Shown: positions 11,690 through 23,656, numbered from the stretch's first letter. The stretch: DNA of 64,000 nucleotides from Chaetoderma sp. LZ-2023a (GCA_034401795.1 CM067373.1:85228521-85292520); one strand, 5' to 3'. Made by a program: numbers and translations. Notes: generated by a model not told the origin, from the sequence alone.

Positions 11690-12040
11690 ACGAAATGCAA
11701 TTCATTCAGCGAGTTGTAGTTGCCTCAATCCAAAATGATGCCCTATTAGGTTCTGACTTTCTCAGAACCAGCGAAGCTGTAATACACTGCAAACAACAGG
11801 AACTAGACATACACGGCGGCTGCATACCTTTAGGACCGGAATCATCACTGTGAGACACTTGCGTGGTGATATTGGCTTCCACAGCTACTGTTGAGCCAGG
11901 ACAGGAGGAGATTCTCTGGGCCACTGCACCACCGTTAGGAAATGATGCACACACCGCAATGTTGGAACCTGATCCCGAATATATGCTAGCCTCCCAATGT
12001 GCTGGTCCACGAATGATAGTCGACACCACCAACAACCGGG
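11690..12040 (+). pseudogene. Protease C-terminal remnant, copy B
   Basis: The stretch encodes EMQFIQRVVVASIQNDALLG then SDFL, the retropepsin tail seen at 24110-24190 in copy D. The active-site D-T-G part is deleted in this copy. Confidence 0.65.
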
Positions 12041-12055
12041 AGGAAGTTGCTCCTC

Positions 12056-12852
12056 AAGCATTGTTGGTAACAGGCATCAGTGGACCCGCAATAGATTTTA
12101 GGTCACCCCCCCCCCCCCCCCCCCCCTGTTTCAGTAAGTGGACATGTGTAGTATGAGGCCACTAACCTCACACAGGGCACCTAAAATCTCTGCAAACTTT
12201 TATAGGTTCACGCTTGCCAAAGATGCCCTGTACTGAAGGTCTGGAAAAATGGTCAAAGTTCATATTCTGTTGGCAAATGGGTACGGACCATCAGTTGTGC
12301 GCGTGAGCACAGAGCATGATCGCTATCAACTGGGTCGCTGGCAAGTCATCTTGATCATTTCAGTTCATCAAACCCTTTTCTGGTTATGTGTGATCAAGAT
12401 GGCTCAATGTACAGTCAGGCCATGGCAATCGTTCGTATTGTGAGTCATGCCTCCCGTGATCAGAGACTATGAAAAGTGATGCTTTGGGAAGCAGGAGGGT
12501 ATATATGGGAGAGGGCATAATATGTTACTTGCTGAACTGGCGACAGTGTACAAGTCGTGATCCTAGTACACCGGAAGGTGGAACACCTTCATAGTATAGT
12601 CTATGCAGGACTGCGGGCCCTTGCCAAAATGTTCATTTAATGGGCATCCAGTACAGTACCAGATCAGTCAGAAGTCAACTAGGTTAATGTCCCATGGACC
12701 ATGTTCCTCAATCATGCTTTTATAGGCATGGTCCTTAATCTCATGCACATGTATGGAAAGGCACCTAGCCTAGGCGGCATCCTGTGTAGACTACTAGGCA
12801 GCCGGGCCGCAATAGGAAAAACACCGGGAAGGCCCAAGGGTGCAAGTGACCA
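12056..12852. repeat. Insert repeat I, copy 1 (about 0.75 kb)
   Basis: This block is unrelated to the retroelement frame and matches 13508-14218 and 18529-19236, for example around GATCAAGATGGCTCAATG and the end ACACCGGGAAGGCC. A long poly-C run (about 12105-12126) is specific to this copy. It interrupts pol between the protease and RT. No coding potential recognised. Confidence 0.75.
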
Positions 12853-13507
12853 ATCGAATACCTTTCAGGGTATTCAATTGTGCAGCTGAACCTATAATAC
12901 TTGTCCAAGGCGTTTGCTGTGGCCATTTCGTGGATGTGATATCGGTGGAAACACACCCCACTGCACCCACAACAACAACACCTTCTGATGATAGCTTACC
13001 AGAACATCTGCATGACCTATATTTACATGCCACAGTTGGATTAATGACATCTCATGAACGTGACATGCGGTGTCTTTTATATAAATACCAGGATAGCTTT
13101 TCCATGGTAGATATGGACCTAGAAGAAACCCATCTGGTATGGCACTCCATCAACACTGGACACAACCACCCAGTCCATCCGTCGGTGCATCATCTCCCCA
13201 TACACAAAGAAGCAGAAGCACACCAGAAAGTAAATGACATGTTATGAACAGGTATCATTGAGGGCTCTGCATCTGATCATGGGCCTGTCTTATCATTCTA
13301 GCAGGCAAGAAGGGCGGATCTTTGTGGTTTTGTATTGACTACCGCCACCTTAATGATCTAAGCATCAAAGACACTTATCCATTACCTCGGATAGATCAGG
13401 CACTAGATTCGTTGTCTGGAGCTAAATGGCTTTGTACTTTTAACCTGGCGAGTGGTTACTGGCAAGTAGCCATGGATGAGGCTGATCGTGAGAAGACCGC
13501 ATTCGTC
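12853..13507 (+). pseudogene. Reverse transcriptase N-terminal half, copy B
   Basis: Frames across this segment encode the pre-RT part (SDDSLPEHLHDLYLHATVGL), the RT entry (FCIDYRHLNDLSIKDTYPLP) and motif A with ASGYWQVAMDEADREKTAFV. The motif A aspartate is changed: copy D has LDIASG and this copy has FNLASG. The YxDD half is absent, being replaced by the second insert repeat. A frameshift lies between 13247 and 13320. Confidence 0.85.
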
Positions 13508-14218
13508 TGCACTGTTTGGCCTGCTGGGATCGGTGCTACCCTAGAGTTTTCGGATCACCCCCTATCTCAGTAAGCTGACATGCGTGATACGAGGCAACAC
13601 ACCTCATCCAGTGCGCCTTAAGTCTCTGCAGATTTCTGGTTGTGTTCTAGAGACACTCTGCAGCCAATGCCGTTGAAAACCGTCAAAGTTCGCACACTGT
13701 TGGCAGATGGGTGCGGATCAGACTGTCAGTTACCCCTGGGCATGAGCCCATATGGTTATCACTATCGACTGGGTCGCCGGCTGGGCATCTCGATCAAGTC
13801 AGTTCATCAAACCATTTCTGGTTATGTGTGGTCAAGATGGCTCAATGCACATTCAGGCCATGGAAAGCATTCGTATTCCGAGTCATGCCTCCTGTAATCA
13901 GACATAGTGAAAAGTGATGCTTTGGGATGCAGGAGGTTATCTGTGGGAGAGGGCGTAATGTGCTACTTGCTGAACTGGAGACAGTGTACAAGTCGACGGA
14001 AGATGGATCACCTTCATAATACGTCTATGGTGGCTGCAGGCCCTTGCCAAGATGGCCATTTAATGGTCCTCAATCATGTTCTTATAGGCATGGTCCTTAA
14101 TCTCATGCACATATATGGAAAGGCACCTAGCTTGGGCTGCATCCTGTGTAGACTACTAGGTGGCCGTGTGGCGACCGCAATTGGAAATACACCGGGAAGG
14201 CCAAAGCATCAAAGTGAA
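13508..14218. repeat. Insert repeat I, copy 2 (about 0.7 kb)
   Basis: It starts at TTTGGCCTGCTGGG and ends near GGAAGGCCAAA, so the ends form a short imperfect inverted repeat. Its insertion is accompanied by loss of the RT core: the flanks correspond to positions about 25005 and 25350 of copy D. Confidence 0.75.
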
Positions 14219-15455
14219 CTGCCAGTACTATCGCCGGTACATCCATCACTTTAGTGAGATAACTTCACTGTTAGTCTAGATCACTGAAAAGGATAAACCA
14301 TTTGAGTGGACGAGTGAGCGTGAGGTTTCCTTCAAAGCCTTGAAGGAACAATTGACGACTGTCCCAATTCTTGCTCATCCTAACCCTAACCTCGATTTCA
14401 TCTTAGAGACTAATGCATCTGCTTATGCAATAGGTGCTGTTCTATTCCAGGTCACAGTATGGAATGGACCAGGTCCTAGGGTATGATTCACATACTCTGA
14501 ATAAAACAGAGAAACGTTATTTAAGCACTAAGAGAGTATTATTGGCTTCGGTGTACTTCGTCGAATATTAGAAACACTTTCTGTACAGACGCCCAGTTAC
14601 ACTGCGTACAAATCACGCCTCATTACACTGGCTCAGAAGCCTAAAAAATCCGGAGGTTCAGGTAATGATATGGCAGGAATATTATTATCAAAGATATGTG
14701 GAATGTCATGTGCACAATAGGATTCTCTATATCAATCAACAGATAATATTTCCTGAGCGTTTTCCTAGAACAACTACATGACAACACTGGCCATCTGGCC
14801 ATAGAACGAACAGTCGAGCGGATAAAACAAAGATTCTACTGGATAGGTATACGTGACAGTGTGAAGGCATGTGTGGCCAAATGTATACCCTGCCAAAGAC
14901 GTGCTGTTGGCCAACAACACACCACACAATTACAAATTAAAATAGTTGGTGCACCATGGGAACGAGTGGCTATTGATGTGCTTGGACCCTTGAATACGAT
15001 GTATGAATGAAATAAATACATCCTCGTATTACAAGATTATTTTACGAAGTGGGTAGAAGCATTTGCTTATCTAGACCAAGAGGCATCCACAGTAGCAAGC
15101 AATGTATTTTGTTGTTGTTGGTATGCCATATGAGTTGCATTCCGACCAAGGTAGCAATTTTGAGAGTCGGCTGATCTCCGAGCTCTGCAAATTGTTTCAT
15201 ATAGTCAACACACGCACAACACGCCATCCACGTGGGGACAGGATGGTGGAGAGGTTCAACAGAACTCTCGCGGTGATGAAGACTAAGGAAACACACCTTG
15301 ATTGTCGTGATTGGGATCTGCGGCTCCAATATGTGTTCATGGCATACCGCACTTCAATACATTCCACCACAAGCTATACTCCTGCTTTGCTAATGTTAGG
15401 CCATGAGTTAGCCTTTCCCCTGGATCTGGCCATGCCCAGAATTCCTGGTGAGGAG
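14219..15455 (+). pseudogene. RNase H and integrase, copy B
   Basis: RNase H blocks (NLDFILETNASAYAIGAVLF, with the first Asp changed to Asn) reach to 14680. After a deletion, the integrase follows: the zinc-binding part VAKCIPCQRR near 14875, the core first Asp in VAIDVLGPL (14968), the second in ELHSDQGSNF (15130) and the Glu in VERFNRTL (15250). The core frame is broken once, near 15100. From 15102 it is open to the joint with the next LTR. This is the best preserved integrase core in the window. Confidence 0.87.
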
Positions 15456-16968
15456 GACGGGTACGGACCATCCCAGCTAGGCTGGGTACGGGACTACCGC
15501 TCCAGGTACATTCCAAGCATGCAGAACTGCTAACTAACTGGGGTACCTACCCACAGCAGTGCCATTCGGAATTGAGATCTCCTGCGCCGGTGAGCAGTCT
15601 TGGACATCCGCAACCACGAATTTTGGAGGCTCACAGATGGCCATCCGTGGGCAAAATAAAATAATATAAGAACGCCCTCTCCGAAACAACTCACAGAGGA
15701 GCTTCTCTGCAGATGACCCTTGCGGGCCAGATTTAAATTCTACAGGATGTGGAGCCGAGGTGATTCTTGGTGGATAACTCACAGGATCTTCTGGACCACA
15801 ATGTTAGTTCCGTAACACACGGGTGATGGACAAGACGCAGATCTCCATCTAACTCGGTGTAGTGACTGCGTGAGGTCTTAGAACCCACCACGCCCTCACG
15901 GGAAGGTCACTGGCGATGGATATTTGTCTCTTACTCCCCACCATAAATACCATTGCGCTTTCTAAATTGCTTTTGTGAACTGTAACCCGTCCTAGTGATG
16001 CTATATGTGGTTGCAGGACGATAACATGTACGCACACTATCTATCTGAGGAAGATGCTATGCAGAGCGACCTTTGGGAAATGGGGCATCTTCGCCAGTTA
16101 GATGTATGTGTCCAAAGGTAGGTAGGCATCCCTGACACTTGCGGCCAAAGCTTGGAAACGTATCTAATAACCAAATGGTAGGTTATAATGTAGCAGAAGG
16201 CCCGCATAAACAAAGCGGCAACTACCAATGCAATATCTTTTGACCTACATAAGACGGTGACCTATGAATTCCTCGGAAATCATCCATTCCGCCTTCACGT
16301 AAATCGGCGTGCATCACATTAATTATAGTTTCACTAGGATTGAACCACCGCACTTAGATTTTTGTTTGAACAAAAGAGTGGCCATTTTTGCCAGCTCTTT
16401 TCCTCCACTTCGGCGTTGAAGTTATTTTCCTGTGACGGAGGCCTGCGCGAGGCACTTTCCTCTCGCGACAATAATATTTTGTATGTGTTGGGAGTATATT
16501 GGTTTATATTAAACTATTCAAGTGGTCTCGTTGCGATGCTCTCTTGTGCGGATTTACGAATCTGTGTAGTAACTTCGGCGATCCTACATAGAAAGAGCAC
16601 CAGGTTGGCTCTATGTACTGTTTTATTTTTGCTCATTCACTAGCAAACGAGTACCATTGTTTGTATAGTCTTTGCTATTAATTATTATCAGCATGTCCAG
16701 ACTTTTAAACTAGTTGGATCGACATCCCAGTGACATGAACAGTTGGGACGAGACCGTGCAGTTCAATCTCAGCGGCAATGGTCGCACAGCCCACTGGAAC
16801 AGGATCATTCCACCGGCTCCAGAAGCTGGTTTTTGTTCCTTCCGGAGAGTCACGATACGGGATCCGTAACCCCGAGAACCATAGAAAACCAACCCTTCCG
16901 TGCATGCTGTACATGCGGTGCAATGTAGTGGAGCAACATAGTGGACCAGTGCATACTCTCATTAGCTA
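15456..16968 (+). mobile_element. LTR of copy C, internally deleted
   Basis: The first 60-70 nt match 33038-33110 and the rest matches the LTR from 37810 on. The segment between, which holds the CCAAT, CRE and TATA promoter, is gone. The leader stem-loops are at 16405-16467. The block encoding FNLSGNGRTA is at 16765. It should be transcriptionally inert on its own. Confidence 0.82.
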
Positions 16969-16972
16969 AGGG

Positions 16973-16992
16973 TGGCGCCCGATTTGGGGCTT
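16973..16992 (+). other. Primer-binding site, copy C
   Basis: TGGCGCCCGATTTGGGGCTT, complementary to the 3' end of tRNA-Lys(CUU) with few mismatches. It follows an LTR end reading AGCTAAGGG. Confidence 0.82.
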
Positions 16993-18375
16993 GAACGAGA
17001 AGCGAACCCACGCCAACTCTCAACATTCGCACGTTTCAGTCTCCTTCATCAGACGGTCAGCACTCCCTAGACTAGGAAGTACCATCATATGATAGGAGAA
17101 CAGAATGTGTCCTCACTGACTATGCTAATAATTTCCCTGGTGTGGAACAACCAGCACCACCTTTGCACGAGTTTTCGCAGATCAGCAAGGGGACATTCCG
17201 TGTTGCCTCGCAGGCGGGAACTCAGTATATAACCTTATCGGATATCCACAATAGGCACCCAACATCTATGCCGGATTGCAGTCAATCATGACACAGACAC
17301 CTATGGGGGCATAATTATATCCTTCACAACCATTATGTCCGACAACGCCATCACAGGGTCACCAATGGCCGGAACCTCATGTACCATATCCCGCATCTCC
17401 ACCGGTCTGCACATCACCACCATATTATCGCTCGTTACCATGATATGAGCTGGGAGATGCGGCACATCTATTCCAACAATATGCCAGAAGAGCACCACAC
17501 AGCACACATCCCCGTCAGTCACCTGCGCCGCCTCCATATGAGGAACATCTGTCACAACATCCCGTAGAGCATCTGCATCATCTACATAATATGCCTCCAC
17601 CAGTCTATAGACCAACACCCGTCTATGGACCCACATCAGGGCAGTATTCAGCGGACCCTACATATCGTGCACAGCACCATCGACGGGAATCGCCTTCATG
17701 GACATGGATTCATCATCAGGGAAATCTACAGGAAACACCACCAACACCACCACCACCAACACACAGATCAGCATCTGCGTTTACGTCAGTATCCCCATCA
17801 CTTCTTATTGTGGACATGGCCGGACAATTCTCCCTCCTGAATTTAGTGAGAAAAATGATTGGGCTAATTATAAAGTCCAGTTTGAGATCATAAGTCGTAC
17901 AAATCGGTGAATGGATCATCAAATGGGAGAATATCCAGCCGCAAAACTGTCCAGGAAAGCACCTCAAGTCCTGGCAGATTTGGACACAGATTACCCACCT
18001 ATGTACATGGAGTTGGAAAGTGCGTTGTCAGAAAGATTCGGGGACATGGCCCTCAGTGAGACCAGTCATCTGCAACTTAAGAACTTGCATCGATGATCCG
18101 TGGGAACACTTCTGGAGTTGGCTAGTCGTATTCGATGACTAGTTACCCACGCTTACCCCAGCATGAATCACGAGGGTGTCACACACTTGCATCTAGTCAA
18201 CTTTATCGAAACGTTGAGTGGTGATCCAGCCCTTAAAGAAAAGTTATTTCTTATAGAGCATGGTAGTCGTCAACAGTTGACAGCAACTGCAGTTCGAATT
18301 GAGAATTTCTTTGAGCGGGAGAAAGATAATCACCACCAACTACATCCCATAAATGAAGTGAATGATGTGAACCTC
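16993..18375 (+). pseudogene. Gag, copy C
   Basis: It contains the Pro/His-rich linker (PPPVYRPTPVYGPTSGQ at about 17591) and the capsid: FSEKNDWANYKVQFEIISR, then GEYPAAKLSRKAPQVLADLD, ALSERFGDMALS and LKEKLFLIEHGSRQQLTATA. The nucleocapsid part is missing because the sequence jumps at 18375 into RT. One stop (TGA near 18138) and frameshifts near 17840 break the frame. Confidence 0.85.
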
Positions 18376-18528
18376 GATCTAAGCATCAAAGACACTTATC
18401 CATTACCTCGGATAGATCAGGCACTAGATTCGTTGTCTGGAGCTAAATGGCTTTGTACTTTTAACCTGGCGAGTGGTTACTGGCAAGTAGCCATGGATGA
18501 GGCTGATCGTGAGAAGACCGCATTCGTC
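18376..18528 (+). pseudogene. Short RT fragment, copy C
   Basis: It encodes LSIKDTYPLPRIDQALDSLS and the ASGYWQVAMDEADREKTAFV block in frame with the preceding Gag, so a chimeric Gag-RT open frame (18163-18594) exists across the duplication joint. Confidence 0.85.
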
Positions 18529-19236
18529 TGCACTGTTTGGCCTGCTGGGATCGGTGCTACCCTAGAGTTTTCGGATCACCCCCTATCTCAGTAAGCTGCC
18601 ATGCGTGATACGAGGCAACACACCTCATCCAGTGCGCCTTAAGTCTCTGCAGATTTCTGGTTGTGTTCTAGAGACACTCTGCAGCCAATGCCGTTGAAAA
18701 CCGTCAAAGTTCGCACACTGTTGGCAGATGGGTGCGGATCAGACTGTCAGTTACCCCTGGGCATGAGCCCAGATGGTTATCACTATCGACTGGGTCGCCG
18801 GCTGGGCATCTCGATCAGGTCAGTTCATCAAACCATTTCTGGTTATGTGTGGTCAAGATGGCTCAATGCACATTCAGGCCATGGAAAGCATTCGTATTCC
18901 GAGTCATGCCTCCTGTAATCAGACATAGTGAAAAGTGATGCTTTGAGATGCAGGAGGTTATCTGTGGGAGAGGGCGTAACGTGCTACTTGCTGAACTGGA
19001 GACAGTGTACAAGTCGATGGAAGGTGGATCACCTTCATAATACGTCTATGCGGGGCTGCATGCCCTTGCCAAGATGGCCATTTAATGGTCCTCAATCATG
19101 TTCTTATAGGCATGGTCCTTAATATCATGCACATATATGGAGAGGCACCTAGCCTGGGCTGCATCCTGTGTAGACTACTAGGTGGCCGTGTGGCGACTGC
19201 AATTGGAAATACACCGGGAAGGCCAAAGCATGTAAG
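18529..19236. repeat. Insert repeat I, copy 3
   Basis: Duplicate of 13508-14218 created by the tandem duplication. Its right flank keeps about 30 nt of RT sequence (19240-19270) that copy B has lost. Confidence 0.78.
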
Positions 19237-19714
19237 TGAACAAACACCAGGACCTTCCTAGGCCTCTGCCAGTACTATCGCCGGTACATCCGTCACTTTA
19301 GTGAGATAACTTCACTGTTAGTCTAGATCACTGAAAAGGATAGACCATTTGTGTGGATGAGTGAGCATGAGGTTTCCTTCAACGCCTTGAAGGAACAATT
19401 GACGACTGTCCCAATTCTTGCTCATCCTAACCCTAACCTCGATTTCATCTTAGAGACTAATGCATCTGCTTATGCAATAGGTGCTGTTCTATTCCAGGTC
19501 ACAGAGGATGGAATGGACCAGGTCCTAGGGTATGATTCACATACTCTGAATAAAACAGAGAAACGTTATTTAAGCACTAAGAGAGTATTATTGGCTTCGG
19601 TGTATTTCGTCGAATATTAGAAACACTTTCTGTACAGACGCCCAGTTACACTGCGTACAGACCACGCCTCATTACTCTGGCTCAGAAGCCTAAAAAATAC
19701 GGAGGTTCAGGTAG
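19237..19714 (+). pseudogene. RT thumb and RNase H fragment, copy C
   Basis: It encodes the connection segment, then NLDFILETNASAYAIGAVLF and an interrupted HASLLWLRSL block. It is cut at 19714 where the LTR begins. Confidence 0.8.
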
Positions 19715-21234
19715 TGAGGAGGACGGGTACGGACCATCCCAGCTAGGCTGGGTACGGGACTACCGCTCCAGGTACATTCCAAGCATGCAGAACTGCTAAT
19801 TAACTGGGGTACCTACCCACAGCAGTGCCATTCGGAATTGAGATCTCCTGCGCCGGTGAGCAGTCTTGGACATCCGCAATCACGAATTTTGGAAGCTCAC
19901 AGATGGCCATCCGTGGGCAAAATAAAATAATATAAGAACGCCCTCTCCGAAACAACTCACAGAGGAGCTTCTCTGCAGATGACCCTTGCGGGCCAGATTT
20001 AAATTCTACAGGATGTAGAGCCGAGGTGATTCTTGGTGGATAACTCACCGGATCTTCTGGACCACAATGTTAGTTCCGTAACACAAGGGCGATGGACAAG
20101 ACGCAGATCTCCATCTAAGTCGGTGTAGTGACTGCGTGAGGTCTTAGAACCCACCACGCCCTCACGGGAAGGTCACTGGCGATGGATATTTGTCTCTTAC
20201 TCCCCACAAAAAATACCATTGTGCTTTCTAAATTGCTTTTGTGAACTGTAACCCGTCCTAGTGATGCTATATGTGGTTGCAGGACGATAACATGTACGCA
20301 CACTATCTATCTGAGGAAGATGCTATGCAGAGCGACCTTTGGGAAATGGGGCATCTTCGCCAGTTAGATGTATGTGTCCAAAGGTAGGTAGGCATCCCTG
20401 ACACTTGCGGCCAAAGCTTGGAAACGTATCTAATAACCAAATGGTAGGTTATAATGTAGCAGAAGGCCCGCATAAACAAAGCGGCAACTACCAATGCAAT
20501 ATCTTTTGACCTACATAAGACGGTGACCTATGAATTCCTCGGAAATCATCCATTCCGCCTTCACGTAAATCAGCGTGCATCACATTAATTATAGTTTCAC
20601 TAGGATTGAACCACCGCACTTAGATTTTTGTTTGAACAAAAGAGTGGCCATTTTTGCCAGCTCTTTTCCTCCACTTCGGCGTTGAAGTTATTTTCCTGTG
20701 ACGGAGGCCTGCGCGAGGCACTTTCCTCTCGCGACAATAATATTTTGTATGTGTTGGGAGTATATTGGTTTATATTAAACTATTCAAGTGGCCTCGTTGC
20801 GATGCTCTCTTGTGCGGATTTACGAATCTGTGTAGTAACTTCGGCGATCTCAGATAGAAAGAGCACCAGGTTGGCTCTATGTACTGTTTTATTTTTGCTC
20901 ATTCACTAGCAAACGAGTACCATTGTTTGTATAGTCTTTGCTATTAATTATTATCATCATGTCCAGACTTTTAAACTAGTTGGTTCGACATCCCAGTGAC
21001 ATGAACAGTTGGGACGAGACCGTGCAGTTCAATCTCAGGGGCAATGGTCGCACAGCCCACTGGAACATGATCATTCCACCGGCTCCAGAAGCTGGTTTTT
21101 GTACCTTCCCGAGAGTCACGATACGGGATCCGTAACCCCGAGAACCATAGCAAACCAACCCTTCCGTGCATGCTGTACATGCGGTGCAATGTAGTGGAGC
21201 AACATAGTGGACCAATGCATACCCTCATTAGCTA
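19715..21234 (+). mobile_element. 5' LTR of copy D, internally deleted
   Basis: Near-identical to LTR C (15456-16968), including the same promoter deletion, because both come from the tandem duplication. It ends in TTAGCTAAG before the primer-binding site. Confidence 0.83.
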
Positions 21235-21238
21235 AGGG

Positions 21239-21258
21239 TGGCGCCCGATTTGGGGCTT
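21239..21258 (+). other. Primer-binding site, copy D
   Basis: TGGCGCCCGATTTGGGGCTT, as in copy C. Confidence 0.82.
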
Positions 21259-23640
21259 GAGCGAGAAGCGAACCCACGCCAACTCTCAACATTTGCACGT
21301 TTCAGTCTCCTTCATCAGACGGTCAGCACTCCCTAGACTAGGAAGTACCATCATATGACAGGAGAACAGAATGTGTCCTCACTGACTATGCTAATAATTT
21401 CCCTGGTGTGGAACAACCAGCACCACCTTTGCACGAGTTTTCGCAGATCAGCAAGGGGACATTCCGTGATGCCTCGCAGGCGGGAACTCAGTATATAACC
21501 TTATCGGATATCCACAATAGGCACCCACCATCTATGCCGGATTGCAGTCAATCATGACACAGACACCTATGGGGACATAATTATATCCTTCACAACCATT
21601 ATGTCCGCCAACGCCATCACAGGGTCACCAATGGCCGGAACCTCATGTACCATATCCCGCATCACCACCGGTCTGCACATCACCACCATATTATCGCTCG
21701 TTACCATGATATGAGCTGGGAGATGCGGCACATCTATTCCAACAATATGCCAGAAGAGCACCACACAGCACACATCCCCGTCACTCACCTGCGCCGCCTC
21801 CATATGAGGAACACCTGTCACAACATCCCGTAGAGCATCTGCATCATCTACATAATATGCCTCCACCAGTCTATAGACCAACACCCGTCTATGGACCCAC
21901 ATCAGGGCAGTATTCAGCGGACCCTACGTATCGTGCACAGCACCATCGACGGGAATCGCCTTCATGGACATGGATTCATCATCAGGGAAATCTACAGGAA
22001 ACACCACCAACACCACCACCACCAACACACAGATCAGCATCTGCGTTTACGTCAGTATCCCCATAACAACCACCTGGATTCGCGCCCATCACTTCTTATT
22101 GTGGACATGGCCGGACAATTCTCCCTCCTGAATTTAGTGAGAAAAATGATTGGGCTAATTATAAAGTCCAGTTTGAGATCATAAGTCGTACAAATCGGTG
22201 AATGGATCATCAAATGGGAGAATATCCAGTCGCAAAACTGTCCAGGAAAGCACCTCAAGTCCTGGCAGATTTGGACACAGATTACACACATATGTACATG
22301 GAGTTGGAAAGTGCGTTGTCAGAAAGATTCGGGGACATGGCCCTCAGGGAGACCAGTCATCTGCAACTTAAGAACTTGCATCGATGATCCGTGGGAACAC
22401 TTCTGGAGTTGGCTAGTCGTATTCGATGACTAGTTACCCACGCTTACCCCAGCATGAATCACGAGGGTGTCACACACTTGCATCTAGTCAACTTTATCGA
22501 CACGTTGAGTGGTGAACCAGCCCTTAAAGAAAAGTTATTTCTTATAGAGCATGGTAGTCGTCAACAGTTGACAGCAACTGCAGTTCGAATTGAGAATTTC
22601 TTTGAGCGGGAGAAAGATAATCACCACCAACTACATCCCATAAATTAAGTGAATGATGTGAACCTCGCACCCACCACCGACAACACCACTGCATCCGTCA
22701 CTACACCAGCATCAGACCTGCAAGCACCAACAGGACACCCCACAAGTCAAAATCACGTGCCTAGAGGAAGAGGGCGTGGTCAATCCCTTTGCTGGGGCCA
22801 CAATGATGCCCCTGGACGTGGGAACCAGCACAGCAACAGCAATAGCCAGAACATACATGATAGGTTAGCAGAGATCACGAAACAGATCTTCGCACTCACC
22901 AACTTAGTCACCTCACTCAGCACCACAGTCGCAACACAGACGAGATTATGTCCAGCACCAAGTACGATAGTAGCCACATACAGCCACCAAACACATGTTT
23001 CGGATGTGGTCAGCCGGACCACTGGAGGGAGCGATGTCCCAACCGCCCTTTGTCTACAACTCCTACAGCTGACTGATGTACACCGCAGTCAGAGACCCCA
23101 TTAAACTAGAACGGGCACCGATTACAGAGTCGCTTCAGTGCTCACTCTTACAACCCGGCTCAACTGTGGCCTCTGGACTACAATGTCAGATGGCCTACAC
23201 AACAACTCATTCTCACACGACAGTATGCAACCACACACACCCGGCTTCATATATGTCAGTACCAACGATGCACACTACATCTACGACACTGACTTCTCCC
23301 CCTGCCAGAGATTGTGACCCCGCAACCTCCATATCTAACGAACCTTCTTTCATATGTAAAACGGCAGTGGTAAGTTGTAGCGCCTCCGCTGAAACTACAG
23401 TTGTACAAGCAACACGACCCACCACCGAGGTGTCCCTTGGTGGCTTGCAACTCACGTGCCCTAACAACATCACCCACTACATCCAGCAGCAGCAGCAGTG
23501 ACATGGACGAAAGTCAACATTCAGCATCCTGGATTCGCCAGAAGGAGCATCATACAAAGAAGGGCAACTCCCAATGCCGTCATTGCTTCTTTTGTGCATC
23601 AACTAAACATCCCATGATGCATTGTAAAAAGTGGCTCACA
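21259..23640 (+). pseudogene. Gag, copy D, with two CCHC knuckles
   Basis: Blocks in order: the N-terminal part; the Pro/His linker (about 21857); the capsid (22110-22600, ending HGSRQQLTATAVRIENFFER); a Gly/Asn-rich basic segment (RGRGRGQSL near 22765); a first knuckle CFGCGQPDHWRERC at 22996-23037; and a second knuckle CFFCASTKHPMMHC at 23584-23625. Both fit CX2CX4HX4C. The knuckles share one frame but lie about 550 nt apart, separated by a Thr/Pro/His-rich stretch. Stops at about 22385 and 22645 and several frameshifts inactivate it. Confidence 0.85.
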
Positions 23641-23656
23641 CAGCTAGCCCTCATCC

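Larger units (their letters stand above)
6884..15455 (+). mobile_element. Ty3/gypsy retroelement copy B
   Basis: First unit of the head-to-tail array: LTR, primer-binding site, gag, protease remnant, RT entry, RNase H and integrase, then directly the next LTR. It is 5' truncated (LTR homology starts near 6884) and lacks the accessory ORF. Two copies of a 0.7-kb unrelated repeat replace or interrupt pol sequence. Confidence 0.88.
13355..18375 (+). repeat. Tandem duplication unit, first copy (5.0 kb)
   Basis: Positions 13355-18375 (RT through LTR to Gag) are followed at once by a second copy at 18376-22666. The second copy is shorter because it lacks about 0.78 kb of the integrase region (14670-15450). 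The joint couples a Gag sequence ending AACCTC to an RT sequence starting GATCTAAGC. Aligned parts differ only at scattered bases, so the event is recent. Confidence 0.88.
15456..19714 (+). mobile_element. Ty3/gypsy retroelement copy C
   Basis: Second unit of the array: LTR with its promoter deleted, primer-binding site, gag, then a direct jump at 18375/18376 into the RT segment, insert repeat I and RNase H, ending at the next LTR. Most of it is nearly identical to parts of copies B and D, so it was formed by tandem duplication rather than by separate insertion. Confidence 0.85.
18376..22666 (+). repeat. Tandem duplication unit, second copy (4.3 kb)
   Basis: Direct repeat of 13355-18375 with one large deletion (at 19714/19715) and two small insertions, near 19230 and 22067. 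Confidence 0.88.

Noticed and set aside
17301-17636. Minus-strand 111-residue frames within Gag (also 21567-21902)
   Set aside because: Antisense of the His/Pro-rich Gag linker. Their similarity to each other is explained by the tandem duplication.
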